Shown: one piece after another, positions 33,865 through 45,373 of the stretch
Layout of the letters: every line of letters begins with the position of its first letter
Numbering within the stretch: the first letter of the stretch is position 1
NCBI GenBank assembly: GCA_029204225.1
Contig: CM055094.1
Coordinates: 16,784,394-16,848,393 of the forward strand
Direction: 5' to 3'
Source of the DNA: Diphasiastrum complanatum
Taxonomy: Eukaryota > Streptophyta > Lycopodiopsida > Lycopodiales > Lycopodiaceae
DNA length: 64,000 bases
Notes under the pieces: generated by a model
Told to the model about the DNA's origin: nothing
Seen by the model: the letters and a program-made list of their open reading frames with translations, nothing else
Database searches by the model: none
Translations under genes and position numbers: made by a program

Positions 33865-36800
33865 CTTATAATCTCCTGGCTGCATCAAAACTGATCCAAT
33901 GGCATATTTTGAAGCATCCATATGGACATGAAATTTAATCGTCTAATCTGGAGAACGCAGTATTGGTGCTGAAGTTAATGCTTTTTTTAACTTTTCAAAG
34001 GCTTCTAACACCTCTACTGTCCAAATAGGAACAATAGTCAGTTTGTAGATAGGTCGTGCTAAATCCGCAAAGAAGATAATAAAAATTCGATAGTAGTTCG
34101 CATGACCCATAAACACATAAACTCCACGAATTGTTGTTGGTGGTGGCTAATCCACAATAACCTTGATCTTAGAATAATCTGTGGCAATACCATGTCTCGA
34201 TATCACATGTCCAAGCACAACTCTGTGGGAAACCCATATCTAACATTTTTCTGGATTTAGAGAAATCTGATATTTGCGGCATCTTTCAAATACTTTCTCC
34301 AATTGATCCAGGTGGTCTGTATCTGTAATATAGACTCCCAGGTCATCCAAATAAATTTCAAAGAATTTTTGCAGATGATGCTTAAAAGCAAAATGCATTA
34401 CTCTTTGGAATGAACTTGGTGCATTACAGAGTCCAAACGACATTACTTTGTAAGCATAGGTGCCCCATTATGTTGCAAAAGCGGTTTTATGGCGATCGAC
34501 AGGTGCAATCTTAACTTGATTGTAACCACTAAATCCATCCAAGAAATTATAAGCTTCCACTCCAGCAAGGCAATCCAAAATGCTTTCAGTAAAAGGTAAT
34601 GGAAAGTGATCCATCCGCATCACTTTGTTCAACACTTTGAGATTCACACAGATTCGCAATTTCCCATTTCTCTTAGGAACAATGACAATCGGTAAAATCC
34701 ATTCGATATGCTCGATCTCATAAATGAAATTGGCTTCAAGCAATCTCTGCAACTTTTTCTTTATTAGGTCCACAACATTAGGATTACAGCGATAGAACTT
34801 TGTAACCTTTGGAACTGCATCAGGTACTAAAGGTATGGTATGTTCAATTACTGATGTCGAAATACCCTTCAAATCTTGATAAGTCCATGCAAAGCAATCC
34901 TAATACTTAATAAGTAACATGCATAATGCTTGATATTGTTTAGGATTAAGTTGTGATCCAACTTGTACAATATTTTTCAGTTCTCTTGGTTCAGCAAGAT
35001 TCATTGGCTGGGTCCTAGCTGGGCCATCGTAAATCTCTTTCAATTCTGGCACGTGTTCTTCATGTTCACGATGTGCTTTAGGTAACATGATAACCACATC
35101 ATCCAGTGTATAATGTTTAAAATGCTCGGGCATATCATGCTGAGCTACATCTGCTTGTTTTTTTTCAAAAGGACTTGTCTTGGATCTTCGCTTAGCCTTC
35201 TTAGCAAGAAATGATCGTGGAGGTGATGACTTTTGAGAAGATAAACTCTTCTTCAAAGGTGAAGACTTCCTAAACGATGATGTCTTACTAGAATTCTGAC
35301 TTGTAGAATCATCCTCGACTTTTCTTTTGCCTTCATCCAGTAAGGGCGACACTTCCTTTGAATCAATTCTTTGAGGGGGATTTTTCCATTTCAGGACCGT
35401 ATTGCAATGTTGCTTAGTCTGTTTCTTTGTCATTGATCCCGTGATCTTATCCTCCTTCAATATAACTGCTTTGGGCGGTTTTATTGTTGGTTCATCATGA
35501 ACATTGCACACTCCAAATCTGGTCGGATCCATATGATTTAGAATCTGCTCATCTATAAGTTCAGCATTGTCATCATAAGTCAAGACATGACTCATTGGTA
35601 TGAAATCATCCTCAATCGGATCTGGTATAGGTTTCGTTGATATCCAGGCTACATTCAGCACATTCAGTGGAAACGTGATTGGTGTATCCAAAGTTCGATC
35701 TAATAAGGAAATCTTCCTCAAATCTGATTGATTATCTTGTTGACACATATATCATGCTGTACAATCAATCATTGCAAGACCTTCATTCCAATTGACAGTA
35801 TCCGTTTGAGAATCGTAATGAACTCCCAAATTTTTCTCTTGTCGGCCACAAGTGTGATCCGTTGTTGATGAATCACCATCCTCTTTTTGAACCGCTGGTT
35901 TGATAGTCCAAGTTGTAGGATCAACTTTAACTGCACGTTCACGATTTTCAAAAGTGATTTTTCCGGTACCCCAGTTATGAATTACTTGCGCAACTCGTAA
36001 CCATGGACGTCCCAATAAAACTCGGTAGACATTTCGCGCTTCTGGTAAGTCCATCACTACGAAAGTAATGACGAACTGTACTCCCGCAATTCTGACAGGT
36101 ATATCTTCAACCATTCCTCGTGGACGAACTGTCGTTTGATCAGCTAGCTTAACAACAAAAGATGTAGGCTTGATCTTTGTAAGGCCCCATTTTGCACATA
36201 GCTTTGTAGACATCAGGTTAACTCTTGAACCACCATCTATCACGGCTGCTTCTTTAGAAAATTGTCTATGCTGTATCGGCAGAGCGATATTCTTTTGTTC
36301 ACTTTCACAAGCGGCTCCAACATGGAGTACTTCATTAGATTCTTCAAATCCGGCACAAAAAAATGGCTCCTGATGGACTTCTGTTCGACTTGGGCTAACT
36401 TTTGCGCTAAGACTTCTTTTGCTTTTGGCACCAACTTCAAGAACTCTCCCAATGAAATATTGATCTTACTAGACAAAATATTCATGAGTTGTTCTGTTTG
36501 CGGCGCTTCTGGTTCAGTCATCTTGAAGGGTTCTTCATGATAATGTAACTGATCATTCATATCCGTACGTAAATTTCTTGGAGGCTGCAATGGTGAAGAA
36601 TGACTTTAGTTGTTGCTTTAGCAGCTTCAAGCTCCTCTTCTTCTTGCAAATGTTTAGTCCACTGTCTCATATCCTGATATGTTCGTTTTTCTGCATTAAG
36701 ATTTGGATAGACTCCCGATGCTGTTGGTATATCATTCAATGGTATAGAATCAGTAGGTAGTGGATCCACTATTGGTTCTTTCTGCTTATGTGCTCTGGTG

Positions 36801-38429
36801 GCCACCATCAAGGGTGCACTTGGTTTATTCTGAGGTACTGGGCTTCGCTTGATCAAATTTACAGGTGCTATAGCTGGTGGTAGCTTCAGTCTTGCTAGAC
36901 AGTCTTTATAGCAATGCCCATAACCACAGTCACGACATAATGGTACAAATCTCTCTTTATTTGGACATTCTGCAACTCTGTGATTATCTCCACATGCAAA
37001 GCATCCAAGTGGTCCAATTTCTAGAGGCTTGTTGTTGAGCGGCAACATAAATAGCATATTGTTCTGAAGATCCACTTGCTTGATCAGTTCCATAGTTCCA
37101 TTGCTCAGCACTTCCGTAAGGTTCGGGTTCCATCAAATTGGCAGGAGGAACAGAGTGCTTTGGTGGGGCAGGTAAAGCTAAACGTTCCGGGTATCCAAGA
37201 GCAGGTTGTCGAGGTCTTGTTGCTGGATTTCCTCCATACTGTGGTTCTTGATATCCCATTTGGACATACCCTTGCTGAATTATCCGATTGTTGAAGTTGC
37301 AAAAAGCAGTCTCATGATCAGGCAAATTACACAAATGGCAAACACTGATTTCCATTCGTTTTTTCAATTGAGGACACTTGTTTGCTGATTTCCTATACAA
37401 ATAGAACACCAGACATTTTCCCTGGTAGGAAAAGTCTTCGCAAACTTCTTAGGTTCCTTGTTCGCTTCCCCGTGAAAATTTTCCAATGCTTTGATCTTCT
37501 CATCAAATTGCGACTGCAACTTTTACATCTATTTTTGTTGGTTCTTCCCAAGTTTCTCGAACTCATTGAGCATCATTTCTGTAGTAGCGTTGGCATTCAT
37601 TGATGCAATAGTGATGGATGTCGTAGTAGTCTACCCTGTTGCATAAGGCAACATACTAATATTTGGCTCGTCATCTGAGCCTTCATCCTCCTCCCAAATT
37701 GCATCGTCCATAGCATTTTGCAAGAGTGCATACTCATTGTGGCGTTTCAGCTCACGTCTTATTCGTTTAGGTAAACCTAGCAAAAACCACATAATCATGG
37801 CATTTTTGTTAATCAGCTCAGGTTCGCATTCAGATCTAAGGCGTTTCACACGCTCAATGTAATCTCAAACCATTTTTCACTTTCCCATTTTGATTTTACT
37901 TAGAAGTAGGAAAGGGTCTTCTATAAACTTCCGTGGTTTGAACCATGTGATGAGGGCTCGTTTAACAACCTCTCAATCTATATGCTCAGTTTCATCTTGA
38001 TTATAGTATCAATCTTGTGCTGCGCCTGTTAAGGCCATAGGAAACAACTTCTCGCCATAGACTTCACAAGATTCAACATAGATCTGAAGAAATCTAACTG
38101 GATTTGTTAATCCATTATATTTGGGTAGATCCAAACGGGATGCAATGATTGGATTGACTTCCTATGGAGCAACTCCAGGGGCAGCCATCTTTACAAATTT
38201 AGATCAAATAGACAATGAGATTGGATATAGATTTTTCCATCAAAAACTATCTCAGATAAGATCTGCTAGATCTATTGCACTTTTCAAGAATCTGATGTTA
38301 CATCGTGAAAAAGATTTCGAAATTCAATCAATCGGTACTTTCAAAAAATGACAAATTTCTTAGAATCCAAATCAGAATATATCAGATTTGATCCAAATTT
38401 TGACAGAGACGTGATCTGGAAAATCAAAA

Positions 38430-39200
38430 ACTAAAAATAGGACTGGCAAAGGTTCACTAGGCGAAGGTTGGCTCGACAAAGGTCAACAGTGCTATTTTGG
38501 AAAAAAAAAAAAACTCTCTGAAAAACTTTTCTGACAATTTCTTGGGAAATAACCTTCACCGACCTTTCAGATGAAAGATCTGACACAGATAAAACTATGA
38601 AAAACCGGACGAAGGTTTCGGACACAAGAAAATATAGTTTCTGCAGTTTGGCGAGGGTAAAATTCAAGATTTTCTATGATTTGGTCAAGAAGAATCTTCG
38701 CCGAACTCAAAAATAGTATTTTACTATAAATATAATGTTTTGATAACTCGGCAAAGGTTCTTGCGAAGGATCAAGAGTAATACTGACATTTTTGCAAAAA
38801 AGTGACTTTTTTGGCAAAAATATGGCAACATGACAACTGATCCTCTGCAAACCTTTCTATTTTTGGTATTATTCTTCGTCGACCTGACAATCGATAGATC
38901 TGAATCACACCTATGCATGGTGAACCGGGCGAAGGATCTTTTTCTTGTTTTTTTAGAGTTTTGGTGATTTTTTGACGATTTTTTTGATGTTTCTAGAAAT
39001 CTGCTGGGAATTAATCTTCGCCCTTCAAATTGAAGTTTCTGTGATCAAAACCAAAGGTGTCTGCAACTCGACGAAGGTTTCCTGAAAGAAGGCAAAAAGT
39101 TATAAGCTCTGATGATGCTTTTGTCTCCTTTTGACCAAAATCTGACATATTTGACCGATTTTTGTTATTTTCTCAGATATCTCAGATCCAAATGGATCTT
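38430..39200 (-). repeat. Degenerate repeated module in Gypsy C leader
   Basis: Paired words like CTTCGYCGACCT and GGCGAAGGTT recur about ten times, with stronger units starting near 38547, 38690, 38873 and 39013, about 140-180 bp apart. Untranslated leader between PBS and gag. Confidence 0.5.
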
Positions 39201-39395
39201 AAGATTGGTGATCTGAATAGCTTTTTCTGTATAACAATCAGATGAGATTTCAAACAAGCAAATCCACTCAAATCAAGCAAAATTAATTTCAAACTAACTC
39301 TAAATGCAGATCTAACACTATTCATGCCACGACAAGATGCCTAATGCAAACTAACCATCCAACAATCATGCTGCAAACTGAAAAATTGGCGTAGC

Positions 39396-39413
39396 TCCCC
39401 GACAATGGCGCCA
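39396..39413 (-). promoter_or_regulatory. Primer-binding site, TGGCGCC type
   Basis: On the minus strand TGGCGCCATTGTCGGGGA, the familiar plant Gypsy (Tat/Athila-like) PBS, 4 nt inside the LTR. Confidence 0.92.
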
Positions 39414-39417
39414 AAAT

Positions 39418-40087
39418 TGTAGTGGATCTCTTTTCTTGCCTAACCTGAATCCAAGATCTAGTCAATCTAGCATCAAAGAGACAAAGCTAGTTGTAGTGGG
39501 TTTCTTTTCTTGCCTAACCCTACCCATTAACACTACGATCCATTAACACTATGATCCACAACAAAGATAGCTTACTCTTTCTCTCTCTCTCTCTCTCTTT
39601 CTCTCTCATAAAAAGTATAATAACACTCAATCCCAATAACATTCAGCTCCAATTAGTTAGTAAAAACCAAAGGAAGCATGGGAGATGGAGAAAGAAAGAA
39701 GAAGAGCCATCAATCCATTTCTGAAGAGAACCAATCTGCTTTATTGAAATGAGAAAATGAACATGAGGAGCAACTCGAGTTGGTCTCTTTTTATAGTAGA
39801 GAGGGAGACCCTGGCCTCTGAATCCTATTGGTCCATTTCTGACTCCCTAATTAAAAAAGAGTGAGAACCATCCAAATTGGAGGGAAACCCAACTTTATTT
39901 ACTAACTTGACATTTAGGCCCCGCGACATTAAAAGTCTCGCAAAAAGGCCTAAAGTCCTTTTATTGACTTGTAACTATTCAAATAACTATGTGATCATCG
40001 GGTTGGACTTACACACGCAGGGTGCCAAATCCCTTTCACTTATTAACTAGGGTTAGGGTTGCCTTGGGATCCGCAAACCCTCCAACA
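39418..40087 (-). repeat. 5' LTR of Gypsy family C, about 670 bp
   Basis: TGTAGTGGATC at the inner end and CCTCCAACA at the outer end. A minus-strand TATA (CTATAAAAA) lies near 39788-39796, and a CT-rich microsatellite at 39576-39607. ATTAACACTAYGATCC is directly duplicated at 39527-39558. No partner LTR is in view, so age cannot be judged. Confidence 0.82.
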
Positions 40088-41890
40088 ACAATAATATGAT
40101 GAATGTAACTCGAATCCTACCAGAAAACCTTGTTCTATCTTTTCATCGAGTTTCTTTCTCAGCTTATCTGGTATGTGCATATACACTGCGCATCCAAATG
40201 TCCGAACATGTGCAAGATTTGGCTTCGATTTCCACCATATCTCATGAGGAGTTTTATCTGGTATTCAAGCTTTCAGAATACAATTATGAAGATAATTTGA
40301 TGTAGCCACTACTTCTGCCCACAACTGTTTTGGTGCTTTCGCATGAGCCATCATACACCTTGCAGCTTCCATGAGTGTATGATTTCTTCGTTCAGCTATT
40401 CCATTGTGATGAGATGTGTAAGATGCAGTCTTCGTGTGCATAATAACTCGATCAGTACAATAAGCTTTGAATTCGTTGAAAATGTATTCACCTCCATGAT
40501 CTGTGCAAATTTGCTTCAGCTTATTGCATGTCTGCTTCTCAGCCCAATTCGTATACTCAACGAATTTCTCGAAAGCTTCAGATTTAGTATGAATAAAGTA
40601 TACTACAGCGAATTTGCAGAAGTCATCAATAAATGTAATGAAGTACTTTGCATCACCCAACAACAATACTTTGAATGGTCCACAAATATCTGAATGCACA
40701 ATTTCAAGCACCTTAGTTGCTTTATAAATATCCTTATTGAAAGGTGTTCTAGTCATCTTGCCTTTAAGACAGGATTTGCAGGTAGTTCAAATATCTCTAC
40801 TTTTGATTTCGACTCCTTGAATTCTCTGACTTTTGTTGGCTTGGTACAAGGCTTCCATGTTCATGTGACATAGCCTCTTGTGACACAGTACATCTGTCGA
40901 TTCCTGAGTTTGATTGACTTGTTCGAATGTTCAGGTGATATAAATTTCCTTCCCTGTTGTCTTTAGCAACCAGGTTATTAGAATCTTTCATGAACAGTTT
41001 ACAAGAGTTGTTTGTGAAGATTACTGACATGCTTGTATCGACTATCTTAGCAACGGATAGAGGATCTTCATCAAGAGTAGGGACATAGAGAACTTCCTCC
41101 AGTTTCTTGTCTCCTTGATTCGTGTCCAGCCAAAATACACCAGTTCCGTCAACCACGTGTTTAGAGCCGTCTCCAAGTATAATGAATCTCAAATAGTTTG
41201 TCTTCTTGTACTCAAACAAAATTTGTTTCGAGGAAAGAAAATGTGAAGTGGCTCCCGAATCAAGTACTACTTCTCGAATTGAATTAGATGGACAACATAG
41301 ATCATTACTAACATAAGCTGCTGAATTCCTTGTTGCCCTGTCTTCTGCTGCTCTTTTTTGCACCAAAATTCTACAAGGAAATAAATAGATCTTTAATCTT
41401 TCGCACGAATGTGTTCAGGTCTTTGTCGTCCCACTGTAGGTAAGTTAATTGGTCTTCCAAGAACATGATTTGATCACGAAATCGAGTCTCATTCTTGGTT
41501 TGCAATTCTTCCCGTGAATCCTTTGCATTTGAAATTGATGTAAGATCTAGCATTATATTGTCATGCATTGAAGACGCAATAATTGCTATAGCATTGTCAT
41601 TTTTTAAACTCCATTCTCAAAGTTCTTTGCCGGGAGTAGCTTCTGGCTTCTCCTCAATTGGTTCTACCCATTGCCATAGACCTTTACCCTTCAACAAGAG
41701 TGAAGTCTTTAATCTCCAAATCAAGTAGTTTGAACCTTTTGGGTCCAAGATTGTAGTGATCTTAGCTTGAATATTGGTGATCGACGACATCTTTTAATTC
41801 TGAATGACCTCCAAATAGCGGCTTACTGATGGATGTATGAAGAATGCTGAGAGGGATGCAAAGATACCACTGTATCAACTTTAATTCCGT
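40088..41890 (-). mobile_element. Old Copia, gag to integrase part
   Basis: The right-hand internal part of the Copia at 27601-42863. Integrase and its C-terminal region lie at about 40095-40760 (KTPHEIWWKSKPNLAHVRTF), protease and pre-integrase at about 40800-41310, gag at about 41370-41780. Broken fossil. Confidence 0.85.
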
Positions 41891-41892
41891 AA

Positions 41893-41904
41893 GCTTTGAT
41901 ACCA
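41893..41904 (-). promoter_or_regulatory. Primer-binding site, variant
   Basis: On the minus strand TGGTATCAAAGC, one base off the standard initiator Met tRNA PBS, one base from the LTR. Confidence 0.85.
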
Positions 41905-41905
41905 A

Positions 41906-42863
41906 TGTAGAAAAAATAGTAGTTTTTCTTCCACAGAGAACACGATGCAAGTTTGAATAAATCAAACTAATATCAGTGTCTTCAATCGCGATTGTATTTG
42001 ACCTATGTACTAATAGAACAATATTAGTTCTGATTGAATATGCGTGCGGAAATTATATGCGGAAGTAAGAGACAACTTAAGACAATTTAGACAATAGAAA
42101 ACTATTGATCAAAAACGAATTTTTATAACTCTGAATCTGATTCATCAATATACATCTCTTGTTGTCTTATCTCATTGTTGTGTCTCTGATTGAGTGAGTG
42201 TGTTACAACAAGTAGTGCACATGTATTTATATTGCTACAGGACAAGTCTGTTGGCCTTTTATTTACAGGTCTTTTGGCCTTTCAATGCTGTAATAGTAGA
42301 TATCTAACCGTTTACGATGGTTGATATTTAAATAGACGATTTGTTTCCAGGCTCGAATAAAATCTGTTCGCGAATTATTTGCGACAGTCCATTTCTTCGT
42401 CTCAGTTTCGTGTTTCGCGAATTGTTCATGACACTTGTCTCTTCGCGACATTTTTGTCTTTCACAAATTGTTCGCGACAGATGACAATTCTTGAGCTTGA
42501 AGAAGAAATCTAGAATATTTTGCGAACTGTTCGAGATAGTTTTGCGATAGGTGAGCTTGAAGAACAGTCTAGAAGATTTCGCGAATTGTTCGTGACAACT
42601 GCGGCTTGAACAAGAAATAGAAAATTTTGCGACAAGATTCCGCTTGCAAATCTTTCGAGCTTCAATAAGAAAGCCACGAGCTTCTACAAAAAACTATTTC
42701 GCGAGTTGACAACAAGACAAATTTTGCGAATCCTTCACGAATTTTTTGAGTTGGTCACAAATAGAAATGTTTTGAGTTTGCGTTCGTTTCTTTCTCATCC
42801 TTTGTCAAGTAAACTACGTGCTTTGTTAGTAGAATTAAAATCTGTCTGATCAGTTGTTCTACA
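41906..42863 (-). repeat. 5' LTR (right) of old minus-strand Copia, 958 bp
   Basis: TGTAGAAAAAATAG at the left and TTGTTCTACA at the right. Minus-strand TATA at 42224-42231. Repeated GCGAA...TTCGC-like dyads at about 42365-42600. Partner of 27601-28515. Confidence 0.9.
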
Positions 42864-44505
42864 CCTTTCAGCTCTGTTTTTCTTGGTGAGGCTCTCCAGG
42901 AGGATGTTGCTCATTCAGATCTGCTTCTCCGGTTGGGCGACACTCAGGTCACGTTTGGCATCTTGACGTCTTGCTTTATCCAGCGTCCTCCTTATTTGCT
43001 ACGGACTTTCCCCCCTACTTAGGATTTTTTGCATTCCTTTGACAGCACTATTATGGATGTTTTTGGTCGCCTTTTGGGCCCAGGTTCTTTGGATGGTGTG
43101 GAGACCTTTCAGCTCGGAACCAGACTCGATTACCCATTTCTTGTGGAGGTGGGTCTTCTCTCTACGGTTTCTTCTACACTGCAGCTTTTCTTAAGAGCTA
43201 GGATCTTGTCGCCTCTGCTTTGTCTTCTCGGTTCCTCTCTGGCGCCCTCTCTTGGCGGATTGCATTGCTCATGTGGATAGCGGTTCTCTGTCTTTCCAGC
43301 ATCTCTTCATCACTACGCGAGAGCTCCTCCCCCTCTCTGCCCAAGCTTGTCTTCCTCCTTTTGAGCAACTCCTCGCTTTTAGTTCAGATCACCTGCAAGA
43401 GACCCTCTTGGAGTGCGTGCACAAGCAAACCCTTTCCAGCATGCTCTCTAAGGCTCCTTTGGTATTGCATCGAGCTCATCTTCTTTCTTGTGAAGGGGGT
43501 TGGTTGTCAGCTCGGCCTGTTATTCCTTCCTTTCGGTTGTCTTTGGCCATCTTCACCACTGCTCTTCGTCTTTGCTTGGGGCTACCTCATCCTTCAGTCT
43601 TGGGTCTCTCCAGATGTGTTTGTGGTCACCCTATTGATGCTCTTGCTATCCACCTCCTCCGCTGTCCTTCTGAGAGTGAGCGCACAGCTACGCATGATGT
43701 TGTCAGAGATGCAGCGGCTGCTATAGCCAGAGATGGAGGATTCCATGTCCTCAAAGAGCAGTCTCATTATTCTTCCGCGTCCCACTCTTCCTGCAGACGT
43801 GTTGACATTTTCCTCTCTCGAGATGGGCTTCGTACTTTGGCAGATGTTGTTGTTGCTGATCCCACGCGTGGTGACCTATTGCCTTGCTCTGCCTTCACAC
43901 CAGGAGAAGCAGCAAGCGTGGCAGCACAAGAGAAGGAAAAAAAACTACTCCGACAGGCACCCCACCGATGCTTTCCTTCCCATGGCAATTAAGACTTATG
44001 GCACCTTACATCGACGCTTTGAGGATTTTCTTTGTATGTTCTCATCAAGCGGCAGAGCGTCAAGTTATTCTTGGTTCTATTCTCGTGGCTACTTTCAAAC
44101 AACATATTTCCATTGCCCTGCAACGTGCTCAGGCCCTATCCAGTTTGCAACGGGCAACAGTGGCTGGGTCTGCTACATCTCGTGGCTTCTTTCAAACAAC
44201 GTATTTCCATTGCCCTGCAACGTGCTCAGGCCCTATCCAGTTTGCAACGGGCGGCAGTGGCTGGGTCTCCCTTCATTAGCCGACTCACCACTTATTCACT
44301 TTTTTGATCTGCTGCAGTCACTTGGCTGACTCCCACTGACATCATCATAGTTTATGCACTTTTATTTTAATGCCAGGATTTGGATTAATCTTAACTTTAC
44401 TGCAAGCTTCGCTCTTCTTTGAGCTTACTCTTGTTTAAACTTCCCCTTCGGGGTGTGTATATCTTTTTCATCAATGTACCTACTACTTTTTCCTATGAAT
44501 AAATG
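42864..44505 (+). pseudogene. Truncated LINE copy 2 (RLE-type), broken
   Basis: Matches the LINE protein at 49822-53136 from about residue 650 to the end. 43252-43992 is open and carries the CCHC motif CVCGHPIDALAIHLLRCP and the endonuclease core RRVDIFLSRDGLRTLADVVV. The plus-strand match continues in other frames, so it is frameshifted at least twice, and a 97-bp tandem duplication (44082 on) adds a further shift near the C-terminal end. The 5' part is cut by the Copia LTR. Its 3' untranslated end (about 44330-44505, with CCCCTTCGGGG) differs from the other copies, so it is a separate subfamily. It keeps Asp in the VDI motif where copy 1 has Asn. Confidence 0.82.
44082..44275 (+). repeat. 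97-bp tandem duplication in LINE copy 2
   Basis: Two adjacent copies starting CTCGTGGCT at 44082 and 44179, differing at about four positions. The period is not a multiple of three. Confidence 0.92.
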
Positions 44506-44509
44506 CACC

Positions 44510-44965
44510 AGGGTGTTAGATTTAGTTCACACTCATGTAGAAGACTTGATTCCTTTTGTCTTGGAGATTTATGGGTGCCTACATAGAAAAGTCAATGATT
44601 TTCTATCAACCTTTGCAAGATACTCCAAGGACATGATACATCACCCTTATCCATCATTACGTCTTATTATGTCAACGAGTTTCGACTACTTCACAACACA
44701 TTCAAACACTTGCAATACTTCGACGTGACGCAGTTGCAGGAACGTCTGCTTCACAGCTTTCTACATTACCTAAAGTTGCAACTATCTTAACTAGTGACTT
44801 ACATCAAGCACTATGGTTTCATTAGCTACTTTGTGAGATTTTTTCTTGGTTATAGCTTATGTACGATGAGTCAATCCGCCTTATGGCCTTTATACTTTCT
44901 ACGTCAATTCCTTTGTACTTTGATGGGGTTTCCCATCATTTATTAATGAAAATAGGAAGTTTGTT
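44510..44965 (+). pseudogene. 5'-truncated LINE copy 3 (3' end only)
   Basis: Matches 52840-53270 of LINE copy 1: the last about 90 codons (ETFGCLHKK-like) and the shared 3' untranslated part (CGCCTTATGGC, CATTTATTAATGAAAATAGG). It lies directly behind copy 2 in the same orientation. Frame is not kept throughout. Confidence 0.82.
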
Positions 44966-44975
44966 GTAATCAAAT

Positions 44976-45284
44976 GAGGTTGGTTAGCTTGGTATCCAAA
45001 GTATCTTTGGTCTCAGGTTTTGAGCTTCCCTTGGAGAATGAGTTGCATTCAGTCCACCTTCTATTAATCTCACTTCTTGGTTGGGAGTTCATTGAGCCAA
45101 AAGGCTTGAATGTGAGGATCGTTGATGTGGGGACACGGAGAGGGGCTATGTCAAAAGATTGTCAAAGTCTTAAAAATAGGAAAAAAGAAAGAGAGGAAAT
45201 TATAGGGGGCCATTTCAAATTAGCAACGAGTCATTTCTTGGCCCTTTCTCTTGTCGACCTTGGCAAGTGAGACAGTGGTTCGCC
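44976..45284 (+). mobile_element. tRNA-derived SINE-like element, ~309 bp
   Basis: The first 70 bp match the short SINE at 33158-33243 (GGTTAGCTTGG, AAAGTATCTTTGGTCTC, box B-like GGTTTTGAGCTTCC), with part of box A missing. A longer body follows. GTAATCAAAT occurs on both sides (44966-44975 and 45285-45294) as a candidate target duplication. An A-rich stretch lies at about 45170-45200 rather than at the very end, so the 3' border is uncertain. Confidence 0.6.
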
Positions 45285-45331
45285 GTAATCAAATTGGCAT
45301 GTTTGAATCCTTGCCATATCATTGACCCATT

Positions 45332-45373
45332 TTTCTTAATGTCCCCCGGTCCAAAAAGGGGGACATTAAGAAA
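45332..45373. repeat. Perfect 16-bp inverted repeat, 10-nt loop
   Basis: TTTCTTAATGTCCCCC (45332-45347) and its exact reverse complement (45358-45373) around GGTCCAAAAA. No T-run follows to suggest a terminator. It lies at the border between the SINE region and Copia LTR remains. Confidence 0.95.

Larger units (their letters stand above)
33865..40087 (-). mobile_element. Ty3/Gypsy family C element, minus strand, broken
   Basis: Read leftward from the 5' LTR (39418-40087): PBS 39396-39413, leader about 38300-39395, gag about 37640-38300 (FLLGLPKRIRRELKRHNEY), several Cys/His knuckles about 36920-37400 (CFACGDNHRVAEC, CHLCNLPDHETAFC), protease-like region 35752-36243 (IDGGSRVNLMS), spacer 34900-35750 and RT 33865-34872 (VPKRNGKLRICVNLK, MSFGLCNAPSSF, IYLDDLGVY). 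No RNase H, integrase or second LTR is seen on the left. Several interruptions. Related to family A in gag and RT but clearly separate. It lies within the old Copia. Confidence 0.9.
27601..42863 (-). mobile_element. Ty1/Copia element, minus strand, old, with nested insertions
   Basis: Related LTRs mark both ends (27601-28515 and 41906-42863), with the PBS beside the right LTR and a purine tract beside the left. On the minus strand: gag about 41371-41780, protease near 41270 (VVLDSGATSHF), integrase about 40095-40760 (HSDICGPFK, CTDHGGEY, ERRNHT), and the RNase H end at 28520-28835 (KHIAIKYHSIRD, ADIFTKPLS). Everything between 28836 and 40087 is other material. Broken, with many interruptions. 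The LTRs differ at roughly one position in ten by eye, so it is old, or the two LTRs come from different copies. The flanking 5-bp words do not match. Confidence 0.8.

Noticed and set aside
44340-44500. Intrinsic terminator at CCCCTTCGGGG
   Set aside because: Short stem, eukaryotic context, and it lies in a LINE 3' untranslated part. The T-run after it is separated by unrelated bases.
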